DNA of 64,000 nucleotides from Cytophagaceae bacterium UBA7467 (GTDB lineage Bacteria; Bacteroidota; Bacteroidia; Cytophagales; Spirosomataceae): positions 1-64,000 of the forward strand of contig DLPD01000009.1 of assembly GCA_002479785.1 (NCBI GenBank), given 5' to 3'. The translations under genes were made by a program, and so were the position numbers. Below the pieces are notes generated by a model that was not told the origin of the DNA, made no database searches, and saw only the letters and a program-made list of their open reading frames with translations. Shown piece by piece: positions 37,566-46,491 of this stretch; the first letter of the stretch is position 1; every line of letters begins with the position of its first letter.

Positions 37566-37602
37566 AAAAAAACAAGGGATAAAAGCTCAAGCTCTTATCC
37601 CT
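37566..37602 (-). terminator. Rho-independent terminator after the TPR membrane protein
   Basis: On the minus strand AGGGATAAGAGCT pairs with AGCTTTTATCCCT with one mismatch, followed by a T-run. It lies directly downstream of the TPR protein gene and upstream of ribH. Confidence 0.7.
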
Positions 37603-37625
37603 CATCCTATAATCTGTTCTAAAAA

Positions 37626-38303
37626 TTATTCAGAGATAGAGCTTTCTAAGATCGCTTTGTATTTCTTCGCAGGGATCGATTCAGCTGATTGACCGTATTT
37701 CTCTACGATGATGGAATATGTATCCACTGCTTCTTTCACTTGTTTATTTGCTTCATACGCATTCGCTAATTTCAACAAATACGTAGGAGTGAAAAATTTA
37801 TTTGGCTTATGCTCAGAGGCTTTCTTGTAGTAATCGATTGCATCAGCGAATGATTTCTTTTCAGCATACGCATCCCCGATTAACGAATAAGCACGCGCCT
37901 GAACTAATAAATCGGAGCTAGAGAAGTTTTTCAATTTCTCAATGGACTGATCGAATTTACCTTGCTTTAACAAAGTAATACCTAAATATAGGTCAGCTAA
38001 GTTTTGTGTATTGCCACCAAACTCATCAGAAACTTTGGCTAAATCTTTCGCTGCAGCCGCTAAAGAATCCGATTCAAAGGCATATACCGCTTTGTATAAT
38101 TTCTTTTCGCCTTCCGCATCTTGCGTTGTGGAATACCATTGGTAGCCGAAATAAGCCGCAATAAGTAGGACTACTCCTCCTAAGATCGTTGCTACACTAG
38201 ATTTATTCTTTTCTACGAGCTCAGTCACTTTAGAAACTTCTTGTTGAAGCGCTTCTGGGCTCTCAATAATCTCAATCGATTCTACTTTTTCTTTCTTTGC
38301 CAT
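37626..38303 (-). CDS. TPR-repeat membrane protein
   Basis: A 225-residue protein with a short N-terminal cytosolic part, one membrane helix (about residues 37-57, SVATILGGVVLLIAAYFGY) and then tetratricopeptide repeats (about 70-215). The layout resembles YfgM-type proteins, which sit in the inner membrane facing the periplasm and assist secreted proteins; that link is only by architecture. The start MAKKEKVESIE at 38303 was preferred to an ATG 81 nt upstream. It is divergent from glpD. Confidence 0.8.
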   Translation of the reverse strand: MAKKEKVESIEIIESPEALQQEVSKVTELVEKNKSSVATILGGVVLLIAAYFGYQWYSTTQDAEGEKKLYKAVYAFESDSLAAAAKDLAKVSDEFGGNTQNLADLYLGITLLKQGKFDQSIEKLKNFSSSDLLVQARAYSLIGDAYAEKKSFADAIDYYKKASEHKPNKFFTPTYLLKLANAYEANKQVKEAVDTYSIIVEKYGQSAESIPAKKYKAILESSISE

Positions 38304-38437
38304 ATGGGTCATTAATTCGTTTGGCAGATTGTTATAGGTGCCAAAGGACTGCAAAATTATAAAATCTCTTTCATTTTTATCCATATAAATGGAATCTTTT
38401 GCATTTTATTTTTCAAATTTGAGATAAATAATCCTCT

Positions 38438-39970
38438 ATGTCGTTTAATCGCGCTGACCAACTCCTTAAACTGAATGATCCTTTTGATATTTGCATCATT
38501 GGGGGCGGCGCATCGGGAGCAGGGGTAGCTTTAGACGCCACTTTGCGGGGCTATAGAGTGCTCTTGATTGAAAAGGGGGATTTTGCTTGCCAAACCTCTT
38601 CTAAATCGACTAAATTAGTCCATGGCGGTGTCCGGTACTTGGAACAAGCGGTTCGCAATTTGGATTGGCATCAATTCAAAATGGTATACAAAGCCTTGCA
38701 TGAACGTAAGACTTTACTACAAAATGCACCTCACCTAGCTCATCCACTCGGATTATTGACTCCCTGCTACACCCGCTGGGAAAGATGGTATTACCGAATC
38801 GGGATGTGGTTATACGATAAAATATCTGGTAGCACGAACTTGAAATCAAGCCGAGGTTTGAGCAAGAAAGAAATCCAGTCGGAGTTCCCCTCTATTGAGT
38901 CTCACCATTTGAGAGGTGGAGTTTTGTATTATGACGGGCAATTGAATGATGCTCGATATGCCTTAGCCTTATTAAAAGAAGCGGAGCGATTAGGAGCCTG
39001 TATTTTGAATTACGCGCGTTTGGACTCCTTTGAATTAGGTCAAAAGAGTCTCAAAATCAAGAAAGTGGTTTTCACAGACCTTCGTTCAGAAACTTCCTAT
39101 ACTATTCCAGTAAAAGCCGTGGTGAATGCTACGGGGCCCTTTACGGATGCCGTTCGAGTTCTTGCAAATCCCCGTTTGAAACCTCGAATGAAAGTGAGTC
39201 GCGGTGCTCACATCGTATTGCCGGCTGAATTTTGGACAGGACAAACAGCCTTGTTGATCCCCAAAACCGACGATGGGCGCGTTATTTTCGTCATACCCTG
39301 GCGTGGGTCTGTGCTTGTAGGGACAACAGATGACCCCGATACTTTATCAGAGACCCCAGTTATTCTAGAAGCTGAAAAGGAATACCTGATTTCTTATTTT
39401 AATCGCTACTCAGCAAAAAAAGCTAGCATTGAGGATATCAGCGCCACCTTTGTAGGCCAAAGACCCCTCTTACAAGTTCAGCTCGATTCAGCCATGAATA
39501 CGGATACGAAATCCCTCGTTCGTGATCATGAAGTAGAAATAGACGGGCGTTCAAAATTAGTAAGTATCATGGGCGGTAAGTGGACAACCTACCGAGTTAT
39601 GGCTTCTGATACGCTAGATGTGTTGGAGAAAGAAGTGTTACATGTGCCTGCTACGCCAAGTTTAACGAAAGCGCATTCGCTTATTCCAGTCGCTTCAGTG
39701 GAATTGCCTGAAGGTATCCCGGAAGATATTGCAGCGCATTTAACAGAACTCTATGGTCCTGCAGCGGGAGAAGTGTATGCGTATGGAGCTGATCGCTTAA
39801 TCTCCACTGAACCTTATCTTACAGGTGAGTTGAAGTACTTAAAGGAGCATGAAATGGCGGAGACTTGGGAGGATGTATTGGCGCGTCGTTGGGGAATTTT
39901 GTTAAGAGATGAGTCTCTGGCAGCTAGATTACAGGCCACAAAAAAAGAGGCTTTCGCCTCTTCATTTTAA
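38438..39970 (+). CDS. glpD: Aerobic glycerol-3-phosphate dehydrogenase
   Basis: A 510-residue FAD enzyme that oxidises sn-glycerol-3-phosphate to dihydroxyacetone phosphate and passes electrons to quinones at the inner membrane. The FAD motif IIGGGASGAGVALDA is at 20-34, followed by the family segment STKLVHGGVRYLEQA (57-71) and GTTDDPD. It completes the route begun by GlpF and GlpK, although it is encoded 11 kb away. It overlaps the convergent DUF2795 gene by 4 bp. Confidence 0.96.
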   Translation: MSFNRADQLLKLNDPFDICIIGGGASGAGVALDATLRGYRVLLIEKGDFACQTSSKSTKLVHGGVRYLEQAVRNLDWHQFKMVYKALHERKTLLQNAPHLAHPLGLLTPCYTRWERWYYRIGMWLYDKISGSTNLKSSRGLSKKEIQSEFPSIESHHLRGGVLYYDGQLNDARYALALLKEAERLGACILNYARLDSFELGQKSLKIKKVVFTDLRSETSYTIPVKAVVNATGPFTDAVRVLANPRLKPRMKVSRGAHIVLPAEFWTGQTALLIPKTDDGRVIFVIPWRGSVLVGTTDDPDTLSETPVILEAEKEYLISYFNRYSAKKASIEDISATFVGQRPLLQVQLDSAMNTDTKSLVRDHEVEIDGRSKLVSIMGGKWTTYRVMASDTLDVLEKEVLHVPATPSLTKAHSLIPVASVELPEGIPEDIAAHLTELYGPAAGEVYAYGADRLISTEPYLTGELKYLKEHEMAETWEDVLARRWGILLRDESLAARLQATKKEAFASSF

Positions 39971-40188
39971 TATTCGTCTTCGTTAAAGAAGAAGTCATCT
40001 TTTGTCGGATAATCCGGCCAAATCTCTTCAATGCTTTCGAATGGTTGACCGTCATCCTCTAATTCTTGTAAGTTTTCTACTACTTCTAAAGGAGAACCCG
40101 TACGGATTGCGAAGTCAATTAATTCATCTTTAGACGCCGGCCATGGCGCATCTTCTAAATAGGAGGCAAGTTCTAATGTCCAATACAT
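39967..40188 (-). CDS. DUF2795 small acidic protein
   Basis: A 73-residue, very acidic protein of the DUF2795 family, common and highly conserved in Bacteroidota. It begins MYWTLELASYLEDAPWPASK and carries the helical core ELIDFAIRTGSPLEVVENL; the tail is rich in Asp, Glu and Phe. There is no signal peptide. The function is unknown. A TAnnTTTG element lies about 70 nt upstream, giving a leader of around 60 nt. Confidence 0.88.
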   Translation of the reverse strand: MYWTLELASYLEDAPWPASKDELIDFAIRTGSPLEVVENLQELEDDGQPFESIEEIWPDYPTKDDFFFNEDEY

Positions 40189-40255
40189 AATTTATAGCTA
40201 ATTTTTATTTCAAAATAGATGGAGGTTTTTACTGATCTAAACCCCTTCCTAAGTG

Positions 40256-40263
40256 CAAAAGTA
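40256..40263 (-). promoter_or_regulatory. Putative -7 promoter element for the DUF2795 gene
   Basis: TACTTTTG on the minus strand fits TAnnTTTG. The surrounding 40189-40340 gap is AT-rich and holds no other recognised element. Confidence 0.4.
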
Positions 40264-40340
40264 AAATAAAAATGTATTTATGAAAGATTTATTTTTTAAA
40301 TTTTCATTAATTATCAAAACCTTGATTTAAACCCCCATTT

Positions 40341-41105
40341 ATGCTTTCATCTACCCCCGTTTCAGTTGAAGTTTGTGCTTATTCCTTGTTTTCTTGTCTT
40401 GCGGCGGATCGTGCAGGCGCACAACGGGTAGAACTTTGTGCCTCCCCTTGGGAGGGTGGAACGACACCTAGTGCTGGTCTAGTAGAGCAGGCTTTAAAAC
40501 AAACTTCCTTAGAGATTCATGCTATGGTTCGCCCTCGCGGCGGGGATTTCGTGTACGATGAAACAGAAAAACAGACAATGTTAGCTGAGGCTCGTTCATT
40601 AATCGCACAAGGGGTACATGGAATCGTGGTGGGTGCGTTGAAACCCAATGGCGATTTAGATGTAGCGTTTATGCAAGCTTTTCGAACAATAGCAGGAGAT
40701 CGCGAGTTGACTTGCCACCGAGCGATTGATGTATCACGTGAGCCTATTCAAGTCATGGAAGAATTAATTAGCTTAGGCTTTAATCGTATCCTAACTTCTG
40801 GCGGGAAAAATAAAGCGCTAGATGGTTTAGCGCAAATAGCAGAATTAGTGCAAGCCGCTAAAGGACGTATTCAAATTATGGCAGGCAGTGGCGTGAATCC
40901 AATGAATTGTCTGGATTTTGTTCAAATAGGGGTGAATGCTGTTCACCTCAGTGCAAGAACTACGCGTAATTCGGAGATGGAATACAGACGTCCGGGAATT
41001 TCAATGGGAGGGGTAGCTGAGATTTCGGAATTTGAGGTAGCCTACTCGAGCGAAGAAATCATTCGAGCGGCTATCTCTAAAATTCAGGACTTATTCAGCG
41101 AATAA
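40341..41105 (+). CDS. cutC: CutC family protein
   Basis: A 254-residue TIM-barrel protein of the CutC family. It starts with the family order VEVCAYSLFSCLAADRAGAQRVELCASPWEGG (key residues E9, C11, R25-E27) and contains the segments GGDFVYDE, CHRAIDV and GSGVNP. Once linked to copper homeostasis in E. coli, its true activity is unsettled. No copper genes are nearby. It overlaps the convergent ftsZ by 15 bp. Confidence 0.93.
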   Translation: MLSSTPVSVEVCAYSLFSCLAADRAGAQRVELCASPWEGGTTPSAGLVEQALKQTSLEIHAMVRPRGGDFVYDETEKQTMLAEARSLIAQGVHGIVVGALKPNGDLDVAFMQAFRTIAGDRELTCHRAIDVSREPIQVMEELISLGFNRILTSGGKNKALDGLAQIAELVQAAKGRIQIMAGSGVNPMNCLDFVQIGVNAVHLSARTTRNSEMEYRRPGISMGGVAEISEFEVAYSSEEIIRAAISKIQDLFSE

Positions 41106-42368
41106 ATCGGTTGTTTGCCATGCCTTCTCTGGCATTGTTGTGATGTCGTATAAACCTACTTCAGTGCGTTTGTAGGTAGGTATTTTGAACTCTGCGTCAG
41201 AAACATTCCCGTTTTTGAATTTCTCGATCATCAAGGCAAAACGAGCCTCTTCAGAATCCGCTGCTAAAGGAGCCGCTGTTTCTAATTCGCCATCTAATTC
41301 CACGCTATCACCAGGGTTCAAGAACACAGGTGCTGCCTTTTTCACCACCTTACGCATTCCGCCATCCATTCCGCTTGAGTCTTGCTCAAATCCTGCTGCG
41401 ATAACCGTTAAGTATAAGTCGTCTCCTAAGTCTTCATCTGTAGAGAATCCGAACTTCACCATATCAGCTTGTGCATCGATTCGTTCATTCAGGTATTCGA
41501 TGATGGCATCTTTTTCCCAAATCAATAAATCCTTCTCGCTACTGGTAGATACGGTCACTAAGATGCGTTTAGCACCTTTAATTTCTTGTGAGTTTAACAA
41601 AGGAGAGTTCAACGCCTCGACGATAGCTGCCTTTGCTCTTTCTTCGCCTTTACCTAAGGCAGAACTCATCATGGCCTGGCCAGCATTCGTTAATACCTTC
41701 TTCACGTCCATGAAGTCCGTGTTGATATCACCTGGTTTAGCAATCACATCTACAACGGATTTTACCGCTTTTGCTAAAACGTCATCCGCTTTCGCAAAGG
41801 CGTGTTTTACGGCTAAATCCTTGTAATGTTCTGATATTTTATCGTTCATGATCACTAAAACCGTATCGCAATACGCTTTTAGTTCTTCAATCCCATCTCT
41901 AGCATATTGAATTTTCTCTTTTCCCTCCCAATTATACGGGAAAGAGACTACCGCTACGGTCAATAAATCACGGTCTCTCGCGATTTCTGCAACAACTGGA
42001 GCAGCTCCAGTTCCAGTTCCCCCACCCATACCGGCGGTGATGAAAACCATCTTCGTTTCGTTCGAAAGAACAGCTTTGATTTTCTCTTGACTTTCTTGTG
42101 CAGCCTGCTTTCCTACTTCAGGATCTGTTCCAGCTCCTAAACCTTGTTCTCCTAATTTAATTTTCGTACTTACTGAATTAGAAGCGAGAGCCTGCGAATC
42201 CGTATTACAAATAATCAAATCAGCCCCTTTGATCTTTAGGTTGTCCATGTGCTTCACCGCATTGGATCCGCCTCCTCCAATTCCAATCACCTTGATGATG
42301 GATTTGAAAGATGTTTCAGGCACTACTTCGATTTGATGGTTAAAAAAAGAAGGATTCTGGTTACTCAT
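41091..42368 (-). CDS. ftsZ: FtsZ-type tubulin-like GTPase, divergent
   Basis: A 425-residue FtsZ homologue. The nucleotide-binding glycine-rich loop GGGTGTG is at 115-121, and the catalytic T7 loop NTDFMD at 216-221 is intact, so GTP hydrolysis should work. Other parts differ from typical Bacteroidota FtsZ: VVSFPYNWEG where IVTxPFxFEG is usual, and a short C-terminus ending DLFAE without the usual FtsA-binding tail. It is flanked by cutC and an M28 peptidase, not by ftsA, ftsQ or mur genes. It may be the main FtsZ that has moved, or a second paralogue. Confidence 0.88.
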   Translation of the reverse strand: MSNQNPSFFNHQIEVVPETSFKSIIKVIGIGGGGSNAVKHMDNLKIKGADLIICNTDSQALASNSVSTKIKLGEQGLGAGTDPEVGKQAAQESQEKIKAVLSNETKMVFITAGMGGGTGTGAAPVVAEIARDRDLLTVAVVSFPYNWEGKEKIQYARDGIEELKAYCDTVLVIMNDKISEHYKDLAVKHAFAKADDVLAKAVKSVVDVIAKPGDINTDFMDVKKVLTNAGQAMMSSALGKGEERAKAAIVEALNSPLLNSQEIKGAKRILVTVSTSSEKDLLIWEKDAIIEYLNERIDAQADMVKFGFSTDEDLGDDLYLTVIAAGFEQDSSGMDGGMRKVVKKAAPVFLNPGDSVELDGELETAAPLAADSEEARFALMIEKFKNGNVSDAEFKIPTYKRTEVGLYDITTMPEKAWQTTDLFAE

Positions 42369-42420
42369 AGGTCAATGTCAATTTTCTAAAATGTAAAAAT
42401 AGTAGAATTCTGCTAATAAT

Positions 42421-43899
42421 TTAGTTCCCCCAACGCCATTCGTTACCTAATTCTAATTCGTGGCGCAGGTTGTGTTTGATGAAGAATTCTTTCGTGGAAT
42501 AAAAGTCTAATTTCTTAGCCGGTATTTGTTCTACATTACCCAGAGCATATAGCAACATGGCAGTGTATTTCACCGTATTTTCCATCTCTTTTTTATTCAC
42601 TAAGCTAAAGTCATCGCAATTCGCATGGTAGCAATCTAATACGCTTCGCGTTAATTTTCCCAAAGGATCTGCCGCCGGAATTCCTTCCATTAGGAAGGTT
42701 TGGTTATCGGAATGCAATCCGGGGGAGTTAGCTAATTGATTGCCAAATTCCCCATCAATGGCCTTGATTTGATCCCCAATTGACTTCAAAAGAGGCATCA
42801 TTTCGTCGCGACCGCCGCCATTAAAACCGTTGACGTTATTGGTCATATCCAAGTTGATCATGTACACCACATCGTCTAACTCACCCAGTTTTTTTGCGCG
42901 TTCTACATAAGCCTTGGATCCTAATAATCCTTCTTCCTCTCCCATAAAAGCGACGAATTCAATCGTTCGCTTACTACTTAATCCTAATGCTTTGAATGTC
43001 CTAGCCACATCTAACACGGAGAAAGAACCAATTCCATTATCTATCGCACCCGTGGCTAAATCCCAAGAATCCAGGTGTCCACCAATGATGATTTTCTCGT
43101 TTCTTAATTTCGAGCTTGTCCCTTTTAGCGTCGCTACAACGTTACGCGCCTTAATCGGCTTACTGACATTGTGCATTTCAATTAAACTCAAAAGACCCGG
43201 TTGATCTTTCATCCAACTTCTGATTTCAGTTCCATTTTCTAAGGAAATACAAACCGCCGGAATCGAAATTAAATTTCCAGTAACTGATGCCGTACCTGTT
43301 AACAATACTTGGCCTTTGACTGTGTTAACAAAAATGACCCCAATAGCCCCATGTTGAATCGCTAATGCCGTCTTTTCTGAGCGGTGTAGATTTTTCGTAC
43401 CGGCAGCAGCGTCTAATAGTCCGATGTTCGCTAGTACCACTTTCCCTTTCACCTCTTTTCCCGCGTAATCTGCATCTAAGCCATTTCCTAAGTCAACGAT
43501 GGTGCCTTGAATATTTGCATCCACGGGAGTCATAGCTAGAGATACCACCGGCACTTCTCTGAAATCATCTGATTTAGGAGGAGCTACAGACAAAGTGACT
43601 GTATCGCGCGCCCAAGCTTCTACTTGGAATCCTTGAAACTTCGTATCCTTAAATCCGTATTCTTTGAGTAATCGAAAGGCATACTCCTCTGCCTTTTTCC
43701 CCTTTTCGCTACCGGTTAATCTATGACCAATGGTCTTACACGCATCTCCCAATGTACTGTATGCCTTGGAGTGCGATTCTACTTCAGCTTTAATTTTTTT
43801 GAAAACATCTTTCCAATCCTCTTCACCTTCCATGGGAGCAAATGAACTAGTGAATAGAAGTGAAGTCAGGGCTAAAATTCCAAGGGTTAACTTTCTCAT
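42421..43899 (-). CDS. Secreted M28 zinc aminopeptidase with PA domain
   Basis: A 492-residue peptidase with a signal peptide (about 1-21). A protease-associated (PA) domain lies in about 130-260. The M28 catalytic domain shows GGHLDSWD (zinc His and catalytic Asp), AIDNGIGS (bridging Asp), GEEEGLLGS (general base Glu and zinc Glu) and a later HSDNQTF. It removes N-terminal residues from peptides in the periplasm or outside. It lies 52 nt upstream of ftsZ and 53 nt downstream of yifB, all on the minus strand. Confidence 0.93.
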   Translation of the reverse strand: MRKLTLGILALTSLLFTSSFAPMEGEEDWKDVFKKIKAEVESHSKAYSTLGDACKTIGHRLTGSEKGKKAEEYAFRLLKEYGFKDTKFQGFQVEAWARDTVTLSVAPPKSDDFREVPVVSLAMTPVDANIQGTIVDLGNGLDADYAGKEVKGKVVLANIGLLDAAAGTKNLHRSEKTALAIQHGAIGVIFVNTVKGQVLLTGTASVTGNLISIPAVCISLENGTEIRSWMKDQPGLLSLIEMHNVSKPIKARNVVATLKGTSSKLRNEKIIIGGHLDSWDLATGAIDNGIGSFSVLDVARTFKALGLSSKRTIEFVAFMGEEEGLLGSKAYVERAKKLGELDDVVYMINLDMTNNVNGFNGGGRDEMMPLLKSIGDQIKAIDGEFGNQLANSPGLHSDNQTFLMEGIPAADPLGKLTRSVLDCYHANCDDFSLVNKKEMENTVKYTAMLLYALGNVEQIPAKKLDFYSTKEFFIKHNLRHELELGNEWRWGN

Positions 43900-43952
43900 G
43901 CGTAATTTTGAATTATCACCTTAAATGTAGGCTTTTTCGCCGAAAATCACAA

Positions 43953-45479
43953 TCAGCCTGACCAGTTTTCGCGATCTAAATTTCGGTAGGTGATGGCCTC
44001 AGCTAGGTGTTTCGATTGTATCGAAGGGGAAAGGGCTAGGTCAGCAATGGTTCTTGCCATTTTTAAAATCCGATCATGAGCCCGCGCGGACAATTGCAGT
44101 TTTTCAATCGCATTTTGTAGTAGTGAAGAGGAAGTGGAATCGAGTACACAAACCTGTTTGACTTGCGCGGCATTCATCTGGGCATTCGTTTGAATTTTAG
44201 GTGTATGTTGAAATCGATTTTGTTGTTGAGTCCTGGCCTTGATGACTCGATCTCTGATGGCTGCGCTTGACTCACTAGCCTGTGCTGTAAACATTTCTGG
44301 GTATTTTAGCGGGAATACTTCTAAATGCATATCGATTCGATCTAATAATGGCCCTGAAATGCGGTGTAAATACCGATCCACCTGATAGGGTTTGCAGGTA
44401 CACGGTTTGTCTGGGTGATGAAAATAGCCACAAGGGCATGGGTTCATGGCAGAGATCAATAGAAAATTGGCCGGAAATTCTACGGTACCATTCGCTCGGG
44501 AAATGGGTACTTTTCGTTCTTCTAATGGCTGTCTCAATAGTTCTAAAACGTGGCGTTGAAATTCCGGGAGTTCATCCAGAAATAAGACCCCTTGATGTGC
44601 AAGCGAAATTTCACCCGGTTGAGGGTTTGTGCGTCCACCGATTAATGCGGTAGACGTGATACTATGATGCAATGCTCGAAATGGCCGTTCTGTAATCAAG
44701 GGATTTTCCGAACTGAGTTTTCCTATGATCGAGTGAATTTGAGTGGTTTCGATAATTTCTTGCAGGCTCATGGGTGGCATAATGGATGGGATGCGCTTCG
44801 CCATCATCGTTTTTCCAGCGCCAGGTGGGCCTACGAGGATCAGATTGTGACCACCAGCCACTGCAATTTCGATGGCCCGTTTCGCTTTTTCTTGGCCTTT
44901 AATTTGGGAGAAGTCATCTGTGTAATGCAAAGCCTCTTGCGGAAGGTGTGGTGCTTTCACAGGTGCTTGCGTTCTACCGTGCAAGAAGCGAATGGTATCT
45001 CGCAAATTCGCCATTCCATAAATGTTCAGGCCATCTATCAAAGCGGCCTCGATGGCATTTTCGCGTGGGAGGATGATCGATTTGATTCCTTGTTTTTTAG
45101 CCTCAATGGCCATGGATAAGGCCCCTTTAATGGGGCGAATTTCCCCGGTTAGGGAAAGCTCACCCATGATTAAATAGTCCGAAAGTCCAGTCATCTTTGT
45201 CTGTTCAGAGGCTTGTAATAATCCTAGAGCGATGGGAAGGTCATAACCGGAACCTTCCTTTCGGATGTCTGCGGGGGCTAGGTTAATGACCACTTTTCGG
45301 CGTGGGAAGAAATAGCCGATTTGTTTGATGGCGGATTCTACGCGTTGGATGGATTCTTTGATAGTAGAATCGGGGAGGCCTACTAAATAACATTTAGAGC
45401 CTTGTCCTACGTGGGTTTCAATGGTGATAATGGAGGCGTGTATGCCTATGAGGGCACTGCCAAACGTTTTCGCTAACAT
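43953..45479 (-). CDS. YifB/ComM-family Mg-chelatase-like AAA ATPase
   Basis: A 508-residue protein: an N-terminal Lon-protease-like fold (about 1-170), then an AAA+ module with GPPGAGKTMMAKR near residues 217-229 and a C-terminal Mg-chelatase domain. The closest studied relative, ComM of Vibrio and Acinetobacter, is a hexameric helicase that promotes branch migration during natural transformation. Whether this organism is transformable cannot be told. The LD-carboxypeptidase gene lies 41 nt upstream. Confidence 0.92.
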   Translation of the reverse strand: MLAKTFGSALIGIHASIITIETHVGQGSKCYLVGLPDSTIKESIQRVESAIKQIGYFFPRRKVVINLAPADIRKEGSGYDLPIALGLLQASEQTKMTGLSDYLIMGELSLTGEIRPIKGALSMAIEAKKQGIKSIILPRENAIEAALIDGLNIYGMANLRDTIRFLHGRTQAPVKAPHLPQEALHYTDDFSQIKGQEKAKRAIEIAVAGGHNLILVGPPGAGKTMMAKRIPSIMPPMSLQEIIETTQIHSIIGKLSSENPLITERPFRALHHSITSTALIGGRTNPQPGEISLAHQGVLFLDELPEFQRHVLELLRQPLEERKVPISRANGTVEFPANFLLISAMNPCPCGYFHHPDKPCTCKPYQVDRYLHRISGPLLDRIDMHLEVFPLKYPEMFTAQASESSAAIRDRVIKARTQQQNRFQHTPKIQTNAQMNAAQVKQVCVLDSTSSSLLQNAIEKLQLSARAHDRILKMARTIADLALSPSIQSKHLAEAITYRNLDRENWSG

Positions 45480-45520
45480 AGTGGTCGTTTAAGACACAAT
45501 GTTAAATGAACAATCCCGAA

Positions 45521-46426
45521 TTAAATATCAGTTAATTGGACTCCTGCAGCATTTACCAACAACTTGGTTTTTACACCAAAGACCAATGGCTGATTGTTCG
45601 GAATATGACCCGCAGGATAATCAAAAGCAATTGGATAGGATGTCCCTGAAGTATGTTCAGCCACTAATTCAAAAGCCGTTTTTCCGATGGTTAAACTCGC
45701 CTCGTTGCAATCGGTAAATCCTCCCACGATGAGGCCGGCTAGGTTTTGGAATAATCCGGCACGTTTTAATTGCAAGAGCATGCGATCAACGTGGTACAAA
45801 CGTTCGCCTATTTCTTCTAGGAATAAAATTTTACCTGCTGTCGAGGCAAAAGTAGGGGATCCTATTAAATGGCTTAGAAGGGATAGATTTCCACCAATGA
45901 TCTCTGCGGAGGCTTCACCCAATCGGTTCAAGGGATGGAAAGGGGCTGAAATGGAAGTAGAGCCTTCGAAAAGAGCAGTATGCAACTGTTTTAAAGCGGC
46001 TTCACCGCCTTTTTGGCAAAAATTATGCGGCATAGGTCCATGAATGCTCGCAAATCCGAGGCGGTCTACCTCACATAAAAGTGCCGTAATGTCGGAAAAC
46101 CCCACGATCCATTTGGGATGCGTCTTAAAACCCGAAAAATCCAAGGAATCTAAAAGTCGAGAGGACCCATATCCACCTCGAATGGGAAAAATGGCCTTAA
46201 TAGACGGGTCATCTAGCATTTGCTGTAAATCAGCTAAACGTTCTTCATCCGTACCGCCCAATCCGAAATGGCGAGACAAGTAATTAGGCGCATTTCGCAC
46301 GCGAAGCCCCCAGTTTTCTAATACTTCCACTCCATGCTTCCAGTTTTCCGTAGGAGGAAAAGAAGCAGGGGATAAAATCGCGACTTCGTCGCCAGGCTGC
46401 AAATACGGTGGAATGATCCGAGTCAT
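45521..46426 (-). CDS. Muramoyl-tetrapeptide LD-carboxypeptidase (S66)
   Basis: A 301-residue S66 serine peptidase that trims the terminal D-Ala from recycled murein tetrapeptides. Family motifs are the N-terminal LQPGDEVAILSPAS (9-22), PIRGGYGSSR (81-90) and GFSD at 109-112 with the nucleophile S111; the Glu and His of the triad lie in the C-terminal domain (FLEEIGE region and the HIPNNQPL segment). Together with mpl it supports murein recycling. It is divergent from the GT2 gene. Confidence 0.93.
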   Translation of the reverse strand: MTRIIPPYLQPGDEVAILSPASFPPTENWKHGVEVLENWGLRVRNAPNYLSRHFGLGGTDEERLADLQQMLDDPSIKAIFPIRGGYGSSRLLDSLDFSGFKTHPKWIVGFSDITALLCEVDRLGFASIHGPMPHNFCQKGGEAALKQLHTALFEGSTSISAPFHPLNRLGEASAEIIGGNLSLLSHLIGSPTFASTAGKILFLEEIGERLYHVDRMLLQLKRAGLFQNLAGLIVGGFTDCNEASLTIGKTAFELVAEHTSGTSYPIAFDYPAGHIPNNQPLVFGVKTKLLVNAAGVQLTDI

Positions 46427-46491
46427 AGCGTAAATATCTCCTTTTTTTTAGGATCCTCAAGGGCTAAATTTCGTAATATTGTAAAAAATCT

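Noticed and set aside
37555..37625. FMN riboswitch upstream of ribH
   Set aside because: The 71-nt gap holds a terminator hairpin and is too short for the conserved FMN aptamer; no such fold was seen.
41185..41826. Open frame of 213 codons antisense to ftsZ
   Set aside because: It lies wholly inside a well-supported FtsZ gene, has a serine- and phenylalanine-rich composition typical of reverse-strand shadows, and lacks a start signal or promoter motif.
44664..45119. Open frame of 151 codons antisense to yifB
   Set aside because: It is contained in the YifB coding region, with irregular composition and no family resemblance.
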